From Clostridiales bacterium UBA7103 (lineage in GTDB: Bacteria; Bacillota; Clostridia; Oscillospirales; Oscillospiraceae): a stretch of DNA of 24,662 bases. The stretch lies in NCBI GenBank assembly GCA_002493305.1, contig DKYJ01000035.1, positions 1 through 24,662 on the forward strand. Reading direction: 5' to 3'. Position numbers and translations under genes: made by a program. Of this stretch, positions 1 through 6,905 are shown piece after piece. The notes below the pieces were generated by a model. That model worked only from the letters and a program-made list of their open reading frames with translations. It was not told the origin of the DNA and made no database searches. Each line of letters begins with the position of its first letter. Within the stretch, counting starts at the first letter, position 1.

Positions 1-30
1 GCGAGGGTTCAAATCCCTCCTTCTGCGCCA
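1..30 (+). tRNA. tRNA 3' end, partial (probably tRNA-Ser)
   Basis: Only the end of the gene lies in the window. The T arm (GAGGG, loop TTCAAAT, CCCTC) is followed by a 7-nt acceptor strand CTTCTGC, a G discriminator and an encoded CCA. A G discriminator with this T arm fits clostridial tRNA-Ser, but the anticodon is outside the window, so the identity is an inference. Confidence 0.8.
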
Positions 31-34
31 AAAC

Positions 35-66
35 AAAAATCCGTTCTCGGAAGAGGGCGGATTTTT
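35..66 (+). terminator. Rho-independent terminator after the tRNA
   Basis: Arms AAAAATCCG (35-43) and CGGATTTTT (58-66) form a hairpin ending in a T run, just 4 nt after the tRNA CCA. The same arm sequence recurs in the terminators at 17350 and 20356. Confidence 0.8.
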
Positions 67-128
67 GCTTTGTGTTCTACATTTTTCATTATTCAATATT
101 CGTCTTTTTGTAATGAATGATTGTTTTG

Positions 129-150
129 TAAGGCTTCGCCTTATTTTTTA
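129..150 (+). terminator. Small hairpin with T run
   Basis: TAAGGC-TTC-GCCTTA (129-143) is followed by a run of Ts. It may be a second terminator for tRNA read-through. The stretch between 67 and 170 otherwise holds only AT-rich non-coding sequence. Confidence 0.45.
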
Positions 151-169
151 TTTCTTTGAAATTATACTA

Positions 170-198
170 TTGCTTTGTGTTAAAGAATTATTTATAAT
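170..198 (+). promoter_or_regulatory. Promoter for the phosphate acyltransferase gene
   Basis: TTGCTT (170-175), a 17-nt spacer and a perfect TATAAT (193-198). Transcription would start near 205, leaving an untranslated leader of about 170 nt before the gene at 377. Confidence 0.6.
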
Positions 199-204
199 AA
201 AAAA

Positions 205-376
205 GCGGAGCTTGGGGTAATATCCCCAACCTGTTCCGGCGGTACAGGTATACAACAGGATACCGGGTATTTTTCCTTTAGGCGTTATTGCAGCTGTGCC
301 GGGTAAGACGCCGGTTTTTACCAGATGTTCAAAAAATCCGAGCACAATATATTTCACAATATAAGGAGGAACAATT
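205..376 (+). other. Long structured 5' leader of the phosphate acyltransferase gene
   Basis: The predicted transcript has about 170 nt before the start codon. Visible structure includes TTGGGG/CCCCAA around 210-228, CCTGT/ACAGG around 229-247, and a hairpin with GGTAAGAC and a T-rich partner around 302-322. The ribosome site AAGGAGGA is at 363-370. I do not recognise a known riboswitch class in it. No convincing ORF lies in this stretch. Confidence 0.35.
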
Positions 377-1297
377 ATGGTCAGAGATTATCCAAAAGAA
401 TTCGAGCCTATCGTCGCTAAGGCAAAGTCCCTGGGCAAACCAATGCGCGTCGCAGTTGCGGCAGCGAATTCGGAAAATATCCTTCGAGGAGTGTTTGCGG
501 CAGAGGATGACGGCTTTATAGAGCCTATCCTTGTGGGCAACACCGAGAAAATACGCGCTGTAATAGATGCCATTGGCGAGAGCGGCCGCAAGACTGAGAT
601 CCACGGCGTATACGGAGGCGACAATCCGATCCAGTATGCCATTGAGATGATTAATGCCGGCGATGCGGACACGCTTATGCGCGGCAACTGTCAGACCAGA
701 GACTATCTTCTCCCTGTGCTCAACAAGGCAAACCATCTCATAGACGGCGATGCTCTCGTCACCCATGTGGTTTTCCTGAAAATTCCCGGATATGAGAAGA
801 TCCTCGCCGTCTCGGATGTCACGCTGCTTATTAACCCCAGTATTACTCAGCGCAAGCAGGTGCTTTTGAACATGGTCGATGCCATGAAGATACTGGACAT
901 TGAGAAGCCTAATATCGCGCTTTTGGCTCTGGTGGAGAAGCCCAGCTTCCATATGCGCGATACCGTTGAGGACCAGACCCTTGTATCCAAGCATTTGCAA
1001 TATCCGGTTGCTGACTGCAATATTGCCGGGCCCATATCCTACGACCTTATTATGAGCAAGGAAGCTGCGCGACTCAAGGAATATGACTGCCCCTACTGCG
1101 GTGAGTTTGACGGCATTGTTGTCCCCAACCTCATGTCAGGAAACCTGCTTGTCAAAGTGCTTTTGAACAATGCGGGAGCTGTGGGCTTCGGGCTTTTGAC
1201 CGGCGCGAAAATACCCGTCGCCATCAGCGGCAGGAGCGACGCTCCTGAGCAGACCTATTTGTCCCTCGCTGCCTGTGCGGCAAAGCTGGCAAAGTGA
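377..1297 (+). CDS. ptb: Phosphate butyryl/acetyltransferase
   Basis: The 306-residue product belongs to the phosphate acetyl/butyryltransferase family (PF01515). It transfers the acyl group between acyl-CoA and acyl-phosphate in the cytoplasm, usually butyryl-CoA in proteins of this short length. The C-terminal half has family features such as NIAGPISYDLIMSKEAA and the glycine/asparagine-rich end with SGRSDAPEQTYLSLA. Length matches Ptb (about 300) rather than long Pta enzymes. The start is fixed by AAGGAGGA 6 nt upstream. In many clostridia ptb is followed by butyrate kinase (buk), but here a terminator-like hairpin follows and no kinase is in the window, so its partner must be elsewhere or the substrate differs. 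Acetyl versus butyryl specificity cannot be read from sequence. Confidence 0.85.
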   Translation: MVRDYPKEFEPIVAKAKSLGKPMRVAVAAANSENILRGVFAAEDDGFIEPILVGNTEKIRAVIDAIGESGRKTEIHGVYGGDNPIQYAIEMINAGDADTLMRGNCQTRDYLLPVLNKANHLIDGDALVTHVVFLKIPGYEKILAVSDVTLLINPSITQRKQVLLNMVDAMKILDIEKPNIALLALVEKPSFHMRDTVEDQTLVSKHLQYPVADCNIAGPISYDLIMSKEAARLKEYDCPYCGEFDGIVVPNLMSGNLLVKVLLNNAGAVGFGLLTGAKIPVAISGRSDAPEQTYLSLAACAAKLAK

Positions 1298-1377
1298 TAA
1301 GGGGAAAAATAAGCTCTGCTTAGGTAAACGATGAATAATGAATAATTGCGGTGTCCCTACGAGACGATCAAATATAA

Positions 1378-1411
1378 AACGGCAATCGCGTCAGCGATTG
1401 CCGTTCCTTTT
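1378..1411 (+). terminator. Terminator after ptb
   Basis: AACGGCAATCGC (1378-1389) and GCGATTGCCGTT (1394-1405) form a perfect 12-bp stem with loop GTCA, followed by a CCTTTTCC tract. The T run is short, so efficiency is uncertain. The hairpin sits 80 nt past the ptb stop, after a degenerate AATGAATAAT-type repeat. Confidence 0.65.
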
Positions 1412-1610
1412 CCTTCTCAGTTTTTTCCTATTAAATTGCCGTTTCCAGATAAAAAATAGAGGAGGGGAGAGAAAAGAAGCCGTGCCTGCGGGACGATTGA
1501 TAATACAGGTAATATGTGTTATCTTATATATAATGAAGTGATGCCGATGGACAGCCCTTTGCTTGAAAACCGCAAAAGGAAACGAGAAATAATCACCAAG
1601 GAGCATCGAT
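1412..1610 (+). promoter_or_regulatory. Intergenic region with probable promoter for the PP-loop gene
   Basis: A perfect TATAAT lies at 1529-1534 but without a good -35 at 16-18 nt; TTGATA at 1497-1502 is too far away. The stretch at 1483-1510 (CCTGCGGGACGATTG) resembles CCTACGAGACGATC near 1355, suggesting degenerate repeat copies. The ribosome site AAGGAG is at 1598-1603, 7 nt before the gene. No other gene is evident. Confidence 0.35.
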
Positions 1611-3005
1611 ATGTATTATCTTCAAAGCCGATGGAAGCTGGAAAAAAACGCGCTGTATTATTATGGGCTGAGGAACAAGCCCGATATGTTTCATAACAGG
1701 GTGAAGCTGACCTCCGGGCAGCGGTCAATAATTGCCGCACTGCCGAAGGACTTGAGCGAGGATGAAAAAAAGACCCTCGGCAGCCTATTGGGGATTCAGG
1801 TCGTTTCGCAAGAAAATGTGAGGGTCATACCCAAATCTCTCTCCGAGGCCAGATTCTGCAAAACCTGCTGCGCCAACGACTTTATCATTCCGGGGCTTGA
1901 GTTTGACGATGAGGGGCGCTGCCCGATGTGCCAGACTGCGGGGTACGCCGAAAATCTCAAAAGCGTTGTCCCTCTTGTGGACGATATACCGCGCTCGAAA
2001 AAGTCGCGCTTCGATGTGGCGCTGTTCTATACCGGGGGCAAGGACTCCACAAGTCTTTTATATTACCTTTCCAAAATAAAAAAGCTGCGGGTGCTGGCGC
2101 TCACATGGGAGATCCCTTTCATGTCCGCTTCAGCAAAAGCGAGCATCGACGGAGCAAAAAAAGCCTTTGAGAATGTGGAGTTTATCACGCGCTCACTGAG
2201 TAACAGCGACCTGAAAAAGATATACCGCAAGCTGTATTCGCTCTCCGACAACACCTGCGCCTGCCCGTCGCTTGCGTATCTGCTGTTTTACCCGGAGCTG
2301 GTGTCAAACCGAGTGCCCTATTTTGTGGCAGGAAATGAGCCTGTGCAGATGCTGGGACTGTATTATAACCACATCGCGCCGACGCTTGCTTATTCCTTCG
2401 CGGACAACAAGCCCCTGACGCTGCTTTTCAATATCGGCAGGCTTCTTACTCTTCACCCGCCGCTGCGTCAGGGGCAGTTCCAGACGCTGATGACGATGAA
2501 GCAGCTGGCATACGGGGATAAGCCCCTTAAGAAGCTCAGCGGCTACGAAAATGAACTGGTTTCCAATATCGTTGAGGCTATACACGAGGTGCCCGAGCTT
2601 CTCCCGCCGCTCAAAAGGAGCATACGCCGCTCCTCGTGGTCGGGGAATGTTCCGGCGTTTGTCCACTTCGACTTGGATAAAATCTTCGGCGGCAGGTACG
2701 ATTGGAATAAGGTCAAGGAAATACTTATCAATGAGTGCGGCTGGGTCGCGCCGAGCGAGGAGAAAAAAGCGCTCCATACAAGCTGCAAAATAGAAAAGTG
2801 CAAGGATCACACGCAGTTTTTGCGCTTTTACCAGTGTAAAAGCAAAATGATCCCCTTCAGTGCTCTTGAGATATCCCTAGCGAGCAGAAATTGTGGGCGT
2901 TCACGGGAGGAAACGATATACGAGATGGAAAACCTCCTCGGCTTCTCCCTTGAGGAGATACCGGAGTGTGCGCTGATGCGCGCGTATCTGGAGGAGGAGC
3001 AATGA
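1611..3005 (+). CDS. PP-loop (N-type) ATP pyrophosphatase, adenine nucleotide alpha-hydrolase superfamily, function unknown
   Basis: The 464-residue protein has the PP-loop motif YTGGKDST at residues 140-147, which marks enzymes that adenylate a substrate with ATP and release pyrophosphate before a sulfur or nitrogen transfer (as in ThiI, TtcA, GuaA and the WbpG/PseA sugar amidotransferases). Before it, residues 83-107 carry CxxCC-x16-CxxC, probably a zinc or Fe-S knuckle as in the N-acetyl sugar amidotransferase group. More cysteines lie at 216, 218, 376, 392 and 397. The first 75 residues (about 25-70 especially) look like a small helical domain of unknown role. The gene overlaps the next one by ATGA, so the two are translationally coupled. 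A thiolation or amidation of an unknown small molecule, peptide or tRNA is inference. Confidence 0.7.
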   Translation: MYYLQSRWKLEKNALYYYGLRNKPDMFHNRVKLTSGQRSIIAALPKDLSEDEKKTLGSLLGIQVVSQENVRVIPKSLSEARFCKTCCANDFIIPGLEFDDEGRCPMCQTAGYAENLKSVVPLVDDIPRSKKSRFDVALFYTGGKDSTSLLYYLSKIKKLRVLALTWEIPFMSASAKASIDGAKKAFENVEFITRSLSNSDLKKIYRKLYSLSDNTCACPSLAYLLFYPELVSNRVPYFVAGNEPVQMLGLYYNHIAPTLAYSFADNKPLTLLFNIGRLLTLHPPLRQGQFQTLMTMKQLAYGDKPLKKLSGYENELVSNIVEAIHEVPELLPPLKRSIRRSSWSGNVPAFVHFDLDKIFGGRYDWNKVKEILINECGWVAPSEEKKALHTSCKIEKCKDHTQFLRFYQCKSKMIPFSALEISLASRNCGRSREETIYEMENLLGFSLEEIPECALMRAYLEEEQ

Positions 3006-3694
3006 CAGGGGTATTCTGCTTTACCGGCAGCGGGCACAGTCTCCGCATCGGGGAATATATAGCGGAGAGGTTGGGCAGCCGCGTCTGTATGATAGGCACC
3101 AAAGCACCCACGGACAGTGCAGCTTGCGAAACTGCGGTTGTAGTGTTCCCCGTATATTGCCAGAATATCCCGGAGCCGGTGAAGCGCTTTTTGACAAATC
3201 TCAAAGCAGAAAATATAGTGCTCATCGCAAGCTACGGGAAGATATCATGGGGCAATGTGCTTGCCGAAGCAGAGAAGCTGGTAAACGGAAGCGTCATCGC
3301 GGGGGCATGTATTCCAATCGGGCATACTTTTTTGAACGGGAGCGCTGATTTTGATAAAGCGGCTCTTGAGCCGCTCTTTGAGAGAATAGAAAGCCCCCGA
3401 GAGGCGAAGATACCGGTGAAAAGAAAAAATATTTTTGCCGATTTTCTGCCTGCCTGGCGCAGCCGCGTATCCGTTAAGATCATTCGGGCGGACAGCTGCA
3501 CCCTCTGTGACCTCTGCGGCAGAAGCTGCCCGATGAGCGCTATCAAAAACGGCATAACAAATGAAAAATGTATACGCTGCCTTAGATGCGTTTCAATTTG
3601 CCCGCAAAAGGCGCTTTCTTTTGAGAACAGCGTTATTTTGCAGAGGTATCTGACAAAAAAGCGCGCGGAAAAAGCAGTGGAGCTGTTTTTGTGA
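3002..3694 (+). CDS. EFR1-type flavodoxin-ferredoxin fusion protein
   Basis: The 230-residue product begins with a flavodoxin-like phosphate-binding loop, FTGSGHS (residues 7-13), and ends with two [4Fe-4S] ferredoxin motifs: C166-x2-C-x2-C-x3-C176-P and C190-x2-C-x2-C-x3-C200-P. This is the EFR1 family layout: an FMN domain feeding two clusters, expected to be a cytoplasmic electron carrier. An upstream in-frame ATG at 2966 is inside the previous gene; the start at 3002 overlaps the preceding stop (ATGA) and has GGAGGAG at 2993-2999. Coupling to the PP-loop protein suggests it supplies electrons to that enzyme's reaction or regenerates a sulfur donor. Family assignment is firm; the partner reaction is unknown. 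Confidence 0.85.
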   Translation: MTGVFCFTGSGHSLRIGEYIAERLGSRVCMIGTKAPTDSAACETAVVVFPVYCQNIPEPVKRFLTNLKAENIVLIASYGKISWGNVLAEAEKLVNGSVIAGACIPIGHTFLNGSADFDKAALEPLFERIESPREAKIPVKRKNIFADFLPAWRSRVSVKIIRADSCTLCDLCGRSCPMSAIKNGITNEKCIRCLRCVSICPQKALSFENSVILQRYLTKKRAEKAVELFL

Positions 3695-3724
3695 CAGCAA
3701 AAGTCTGATTTTTGAAATCACCGC

Positions 3725-3752
3725 TTGAAAAAATCAAAATTTGAGTTAAAAT
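3725..3752 (+). promoter_or_regulatory. Promoter for the MATE gene
   Basis: TTGAAA (3725-3730), a 16-nt spacer and TAAAAT (3747-3752). Transcription would start near 3759, upstream of a terminator-like hairpin and about 105 nt before the start codon. Confidence 0.6.
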
Positions 3753-3773
3753 ATCCAAGTCGAGCTGTTAAAA

Positions 3774-3839
3774 CCGGCGGGTGCATCCCGCAGATTATGC
3801 GTAAGTCCGGACTTTTCCGGGCTTGCGCATTATTTTTTT
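3774..3839 (+). promoter_or_regulatory. Attenuator-like leader of the MATE gene, with intrinsic terminator
   Basis: CCGG (3774-3777) can pair with CCGG (3807-3810), enclosing a hairpin GCGGG-TGCAT-CCCGC (3778-3792). The 3' CCGG is also part of the left arm of a terminator: ATGCGTAAGTCCGG (3797-3810) with CCGGGCTTGCGCAT (3817-3830), followed by T-rich sequence (3831-3839). Because a promoter lies upstream and the ribosome site (GGAGGT, 3851) downstream, the terminator may control read-through into the gene. I do not recognise a known riboswitch class. It could also simply be the terminator of the upstream operon. Confidence 0.45.
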
Positions 3840-3864
3840 GCTCAGAAATCGGAGGTAATCAAAA

Positions 3865-5265
3865 ATGGAAGAACAGAATAATTCATTTCTCTCTACCGAG
3901 AGCTTGGGGAAGCTTATGGGTAAATACTCGGTTCCCTGCACAATCTCTCTCTTAGTGGGGGCACTTTACAACATCGTCGACCAGATATTTATCGCAAACG
4001 CCGACTATCTTGGCTCATATGGCAACGCGGCGAACACTGTGGTGTTCCCGCTGACAGTGATAGCCCTCGCTATTGCGGTGATGATAGGGGATGGCTGCTG
4101 CGCCTTCGTGAGCATCTGCCTTGGGCAAAGCACCCCGGAGGACGCCTCAAAAAGTGTGGGCAACGCTATACTTATGACTGTCATATCGAGCATTGCGCTT
4201 ATGGGACTTTATCTGGTGTTCAGTGATGAAATAATCGCCCTCTTCGGCGGCACGGTGAACGAGGAGACCTTCAGACACTCCAAGGAGTATTTCTTCTGGA
4301 TATCCCTTGGTATACCATTCTATATGTTCGGGCAGGCGATGAATCCCGTTATCCGTGCCGACGGCAGCCCCAGATTTGCCATGGCCGCCACCGTCACGGG
4401 TGCTGTTGTCAACATCATCCTTGACCCCATCATGATCTACGGGCTTTTAGGCTGCCCGAAGATGGGTATGGCCGGAGCGGCGATAGCAACGGTGCTGGGG
4501 CAGATAGTGACCGCAGCCCTGTCGCTCCGGTACATCTGCCGCACAAAGACCGTCAAACTGAAAAGAGAGGATTTTATCTGGCAGGGGAGAGTTGCCGGAC
4601 GGACACTGGGGCTTGGAGTTTGCAGCTTTTTGTCTCAAATTTCGCTCGTGGCGGCAATGTCGGCAATCAACAACATGCTGCGCAAATACGGCGCGCAGGA
4701 CGCGGTTTTCGGCCGACCGGAGTATGCCCAGATACCAATGGCGGTGGTGGGTATAGTGATGAAGTTCTTTCAGATAATTATTTCCGTCGTGGTGGGTATG
4801 GCGGCGGGCTGTATCCCCATCGTGGGCTACAACATGGGCGCTGGACTTAAAAGCCGGGTGAAAAAGCTCTTCACACTGCTGCTCACTGCTGAGGCCGCCG
4901 TCGGCGCGCTGGGCTTTGTGCTGGTGGAGTTTTTTCCGGGGGCGATAATAAGCATCTTTGGCGCGGCAAACGAGAGCGCATATTACACGGCTTTTGCCAT
5001 AAAAGCCTTCAGAACTTACCTTGTGTTCATCGTCCTCGCCTGCGTGAATAAGGCGGCGTTCATTTTCCTTCAGGCTATGGGCAAGGCGTTTGCCTCCACC
5101 ATGCTCTCTATGGTGCGCGAGATCATATTTGGCGTGGGCTTTGCGCTGCTGCTACCGGTTTTCTTTGGCCTTGACGGGGTGCTGTATTCCATGCCGGCCT
5201 CCGACCTGCTGACGGCGATACTGTCCGCTGCTGTGATCTGGCGCACCTACCGGGAATTAACTTAA
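3865..5265 (+). CDS. MATE family efflux transporter
   Basis: The 466-residue protein is almost entirely hydrophobic helices, the expected twelve membrane segments in two homologous halves of a MATE (multidrug and toxic compound extrusion) exporter. The N-terminal part, SVPCTISLLVGALYNIVDQI, is the conserved first helix region of MepA-like members, and residues around 150-190 (NPVIRADGSPRFAMAATVTG) match the conserved loop and helix of this family. MATE proteins export cationic drugs or metabolites using a sodium or proton gradient at the cytoplasmic membrane. Start supported by GGAGGT 8 nt upstream. It is alone in its transcription unit, behind an attenuator-like leader. The substrate cannot be predicted. 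Confidence 0.9.
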   Translation: MEEQNNSFLSTESLGKLMGKYSVPCTISLLVGALYNIVDQIFIANADYLGSYGNAANTVVFPLTVIALAIAVMIGDGCCAFVSICLGQSTPEDASKSVGNAILMTVISSIALMGLYLVFSDEIIALFGGTVNEETFRHSKEYFFWISLGIPFYMFGQAMNPVIRADGSPRFAMAATVTGAVVNIILDPIMIYGLLGCPKMGMAGAAIATVLGQIVTAALSLRYICRTKTVKLKREDFIWQGRVAGRTLGLGVCSFLSQISLVAAMSAINNMLRKYGAQDAVFGRPEYAQIPMAVVGIVMKFFQIIISVVVGMAAGCIPIVGYNMGAGLKSRVKKLFTLLLTAEAAVGALGFVLVEFFPGAIISIFGAANESAYYTAFAIKAFRTYLVFIVLACVNKAAFIFLQAMGKAFASTMLSMVREIIFGVGFALLLPVFFGLDGVLYSMPASDLLTAILSAAVIWRTYRELT

Positions 5266-5276
5266 CGAATAGAATA

Positions 5277-5305
5277 AATTATTTAACGATAAACGATAAA
5301 TAATT
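5277..5305. repeat. Inverted repeat upstream of the DUF2975/XRE promoter, candidate operator
   Basis: AATTATTTA (5277-5285) and TAAATAATT (5297-5305) are perfect 9-bp arms separated by 11 nt. The repeat ends 1 nt before the -35 box and contains a direct repeat ACGATAA. It is a plausible site for the XRE regulator encoded downstream. Confidence 0.45.
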
Positions 5306-5306
5306 G

Positions 5307-5335
5307 TTGACAAACATGAAAATCCGCGCTATAAT
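5307..5335 (+). promoter_or_regulatory. Consensus promoter for the DUF2975-XRE operon
   Basis: A perfect TTGACA (5307-5312), a 17-nt spacer and a perfect TATAAT (5330-5335). Expected start near 5342. Such a strong promoter suggests that expression is held down by a repressor. Confidence 0.85.
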
Positions 5336-5365
5336 CAGACCATCAGATCAACAGGAGGACTGAGT

Positions 5366-5923
5366 ATGAACAAAATACCTTCCATAACAAAAGTGCTTGC
5401 AAAAATAGTTGAGATTTTCCACTGGGTGGGTGTGGCGCTGATGGCTGCGGCGACGGTATGCTCAGTGGCGGCGCCTCAGCTCGTCCGCTTTTTTGTGGGG
5501 CTGGACACCGCCGGCCGGGGCTGGGCGGATATGGACGTCTACGGTGTGAATATCACAGCTCCCTGCGTGGACGGCATGGTTGACAGCACCGTGTTCCTGT
5601 TCTTCGGCATCAGCGGGATAATAGTGCTGAGCCTGATGGCGATGGTTTTCCGCAATCTTTACCTCATCCTCAAGCGCTCGGAAAACTCCACGCCGTTCCA
5701 GAAGGACAATGTGCGCATGCTGCGCGAGATGGGTATTTTCTGCATTTCCGTCCCCGTTGTGGGACTTATCATGAGCGGCGTTGTCAGGCTCGCGTTTGGG
5801 CCGGACGCGGTGGAGACCAGCTTCAACATGGCGGGATTTTTCCTCGGCTTCGTAATGCTCACGCTCACTCAGGTGTTCAGCCGGGGCATGGAGCTTGAGC
5901 GGGATGTGGACGGACTTGTCTAA
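5366..5923 (+). CDS. DUF2975 family membrane protein
   Basis: The 185-residue protein has about four membrane segments (residues roughly 17-38, 71-93, 120-143 and 153-172), with a loop ENSTPFQKDNVRMLREMG between segments 2 and 3 typical of DUF2975 (PF11188). Proteins of this family are nearly always encoded next to a small YozG/XRE regulator, as here 9 nt downstream. Their function is unknown; a sensory or regulatory role for the partner at the membrane is often supposed. Start fixed by AGGAGG (5353-5358), 7 nt upstream. Confidence 0.8.
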   Translation: MNKIPSITKVLAKIVEIFHWVGVALMAAATVCSVAAPQLVRFFVGLDTAGRGWADMDVYGVNITAPCVDGMVDSTVFLFFGISGIIVLSLMAMVFRNLYLILKRSENSTPFQKDNVRMLREMGIFCISVPVVGLIMSGVVRLAFGPDAVETSFNMAGFFLGFVMLTLTQVFSRGMELERDVDGLV

Positions 5924-5932
5924 GGTGAGCCT

Positions 5933-6142
5933 ATGGGAAAAATCGTGCTTCATCTGGACAGAATGATGGTTGAGAGAAAAATTTCACTAAATGAGCTTGC
6001 CGAAAGGGTGGGCATTTCCAATGTGAACCTGTCCAAGATAAAAAATAACCGGGTCACGGCCATTCGCTTTTCCACGCTCGCCGGCATATGCGAGGTTTTG
6101 AACTGCGGCGCCGGGGACATTTTAGAATATCAGAACGATTGA
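5933..6142 (+). CDS. Small XRE/Cro-C1 family transcriptional regulator
   Basis: The 69-residue protein is a stand-alone helix-turn-helix domain: residues about 16-41 (ISLNELAERVGISNVNLSKI) form the HTH, followed by RFSTLAGICEVLNCGAGDIL, the usual C-terminal helices of the HTH_26/YozG type. It follows the DUF2975 gene with a 9-nt gap and a GGTGAG ribosome site, and is closed by a strong terminator. It probably regulates its own operon, perhaps through the inverted repeat at 5277-5305; this is inference. Confidence 0.85.
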   Translation: MGKIVLHLDRMMVERKISLNELAERVGISNVNLSKIKNNRVTAIRFSTLAGICEVLNCGAGDILEYQND

Positions 6143-6144
6143 CC

Positions 6145-6186
6145 AAACCGGATAAGCGGTATTTAGCCGCTTATCCGGTTTTTTAA
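6145..6186 (+). terminator. Strong terminator after the DUF2975-XRE operon
   Basis: A 15-bp perfect stem (6145-6159 with 6167-6181; core CCGGATAAGCGG) with a 7-nt loop ends in TTTTTT. Confidence 0.9.
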
Positions 6187-6191
6187 TTTAG

Positions 6192-6232
6192 GTGACATTG
6201 TCACGGAAATCTCCGGAAAAATCGGGTAAGAT
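6192..6232 (+). promoter_or_regulatory. Class II Crp/Fnr-type activator site and -10 box of the trx operon
   Basis: The palindrome GTGACATTGTCAC (6192-6204) is flanked by TTAG and GGAA. TAAGAT (6227-6232) serves as -10, with its first base 35 nt after the first base of the palindrome; there is no TTGACA-like -35. The centre would lie near -41 from a start at about 6239. The same element with identical spacing precedes the operon at 10323. Confidence 0.65.
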
Positions 6233-6267
6233 AAAGCCACAAAAAGAAATTAAAGGAGGACATAAAG

Positions 6268-6573
6268 ATGTCAGTCATTACTGTTAACAATTCCAATTTC
6301 CAGAGCGAGGTCATCAATTCCGACAAGCCTGTGCTGCTTGACTTTTGGGCGAGCTGGTGCGCGCCCTGCCGTATGCTCAGCCCCGTTGTGGACGAGATAG
6401 CCAACGAGCGCAGCGATATCAAGGTGGGCAAAATCAATGTGGACGAGGAGCCGGAGCTTGCTGGAAAGTTCGGCGTGATGAGCATTCCGACGCTGGTCGT
6501 CATGAAAAACGGAAAGATAGTCGATCAGAGCGTCGGCGTAAGACCCAAGGCGCAGATCCTCTCCATGCTATAA
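6268..6573 (+). CDS. trxA: Thioredoxin
   Basis: The 101-residue protein is a complete thioredoxin: active site WCAPC (Cys31, Cys34) and the cis-proline loop MSIPTLVV near residue 71. It reduces disulfides in the cytoplasm and is itself reduced by a thioredoxin reductase, which is not encoded in this window. Start supported by AAAGGAGGA (6252-6260), 7 nt upstream. First gene of a compact operon with a rhodanese and a CoA-disulfide reductase. The active site has Ala in place of the usual Gly (WCAPC for WCGPC), a common variant. Likely activated through the palindrome at 6192. Confidence 0.95.
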   Translation: MSVITVNNSNFQSEVINSDKPVLLDFWASWCAPCRMLSPVVDEIANERSDIKVGKINVDEEPELAGKFGVMSIPTLVVMKNGKIVDQSVGVRPKAQILSML

Positions 6574-6584
6574 GGTAAGGCAAT

Positions 6585-6905
6585 ATGGGATTTTTTGATT
6601 TTCTGAAGCAGCCCAATATAAACGAGGGCCTTGAAAGCTATAAAGCCACTCCCGGCGCCGTGCTGATAGATGTGCGCACACCGGAGGAGTACGCCGGGGG
6701 GCGCATACCCGGCGGGAAAAATATTCCGCTGCAAAGGCTGGACGCTATCGACAGCGCGGTGAAGAGCAAGGACACCCCAATCTTCGTCTATTGCCTGTCC
6801 GGAGCGCGCAGCCGTCAGGCGGCGAGTATGCTCAAAGGCAGAGGCTATACCAACGTTCAGAACATAGGCGGGATATCCGCCTATTCGGGAAAGGTGGAGA
6901 GGTAA
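6585..6905 (+). CDS. Single-domain rhodanese (sulfurtransferase)
   Basis: The 106-residue protein is one rhodanese domain with DVRTPEEYAGGRIPG (residues 29-43) and active-site loop CLSGARSRQ with Cys70 as the persulfide-forming residue. Such proteins carry sulfane sulfur between donors and acceptors in the cytoplasm. It starts 11 nt after trxA and ends directly against the next start codon, so the three genes are one operon. Pairing with CoA-disulfide reductase suggests persulfide handling or detoxification rather than cyanide metabolism. Confidence 0.92.
   Translation: MGFFDFLKQPNINEGLESYKATPGAVLIDVRTPEEYAGGRIPGGKNIPLQRLDAIDSAVKSKDTPIFVYCLSGARSRQAASMLKGRGYTNVQNIGGISAYSGKVER

Noticed and set aside
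229..330. T-box or known riboswitch in the ptb leader
   Set aside because: I could not find a T-box sequence (TGGNACCGCG) or the conserved cores of common riboswitches.
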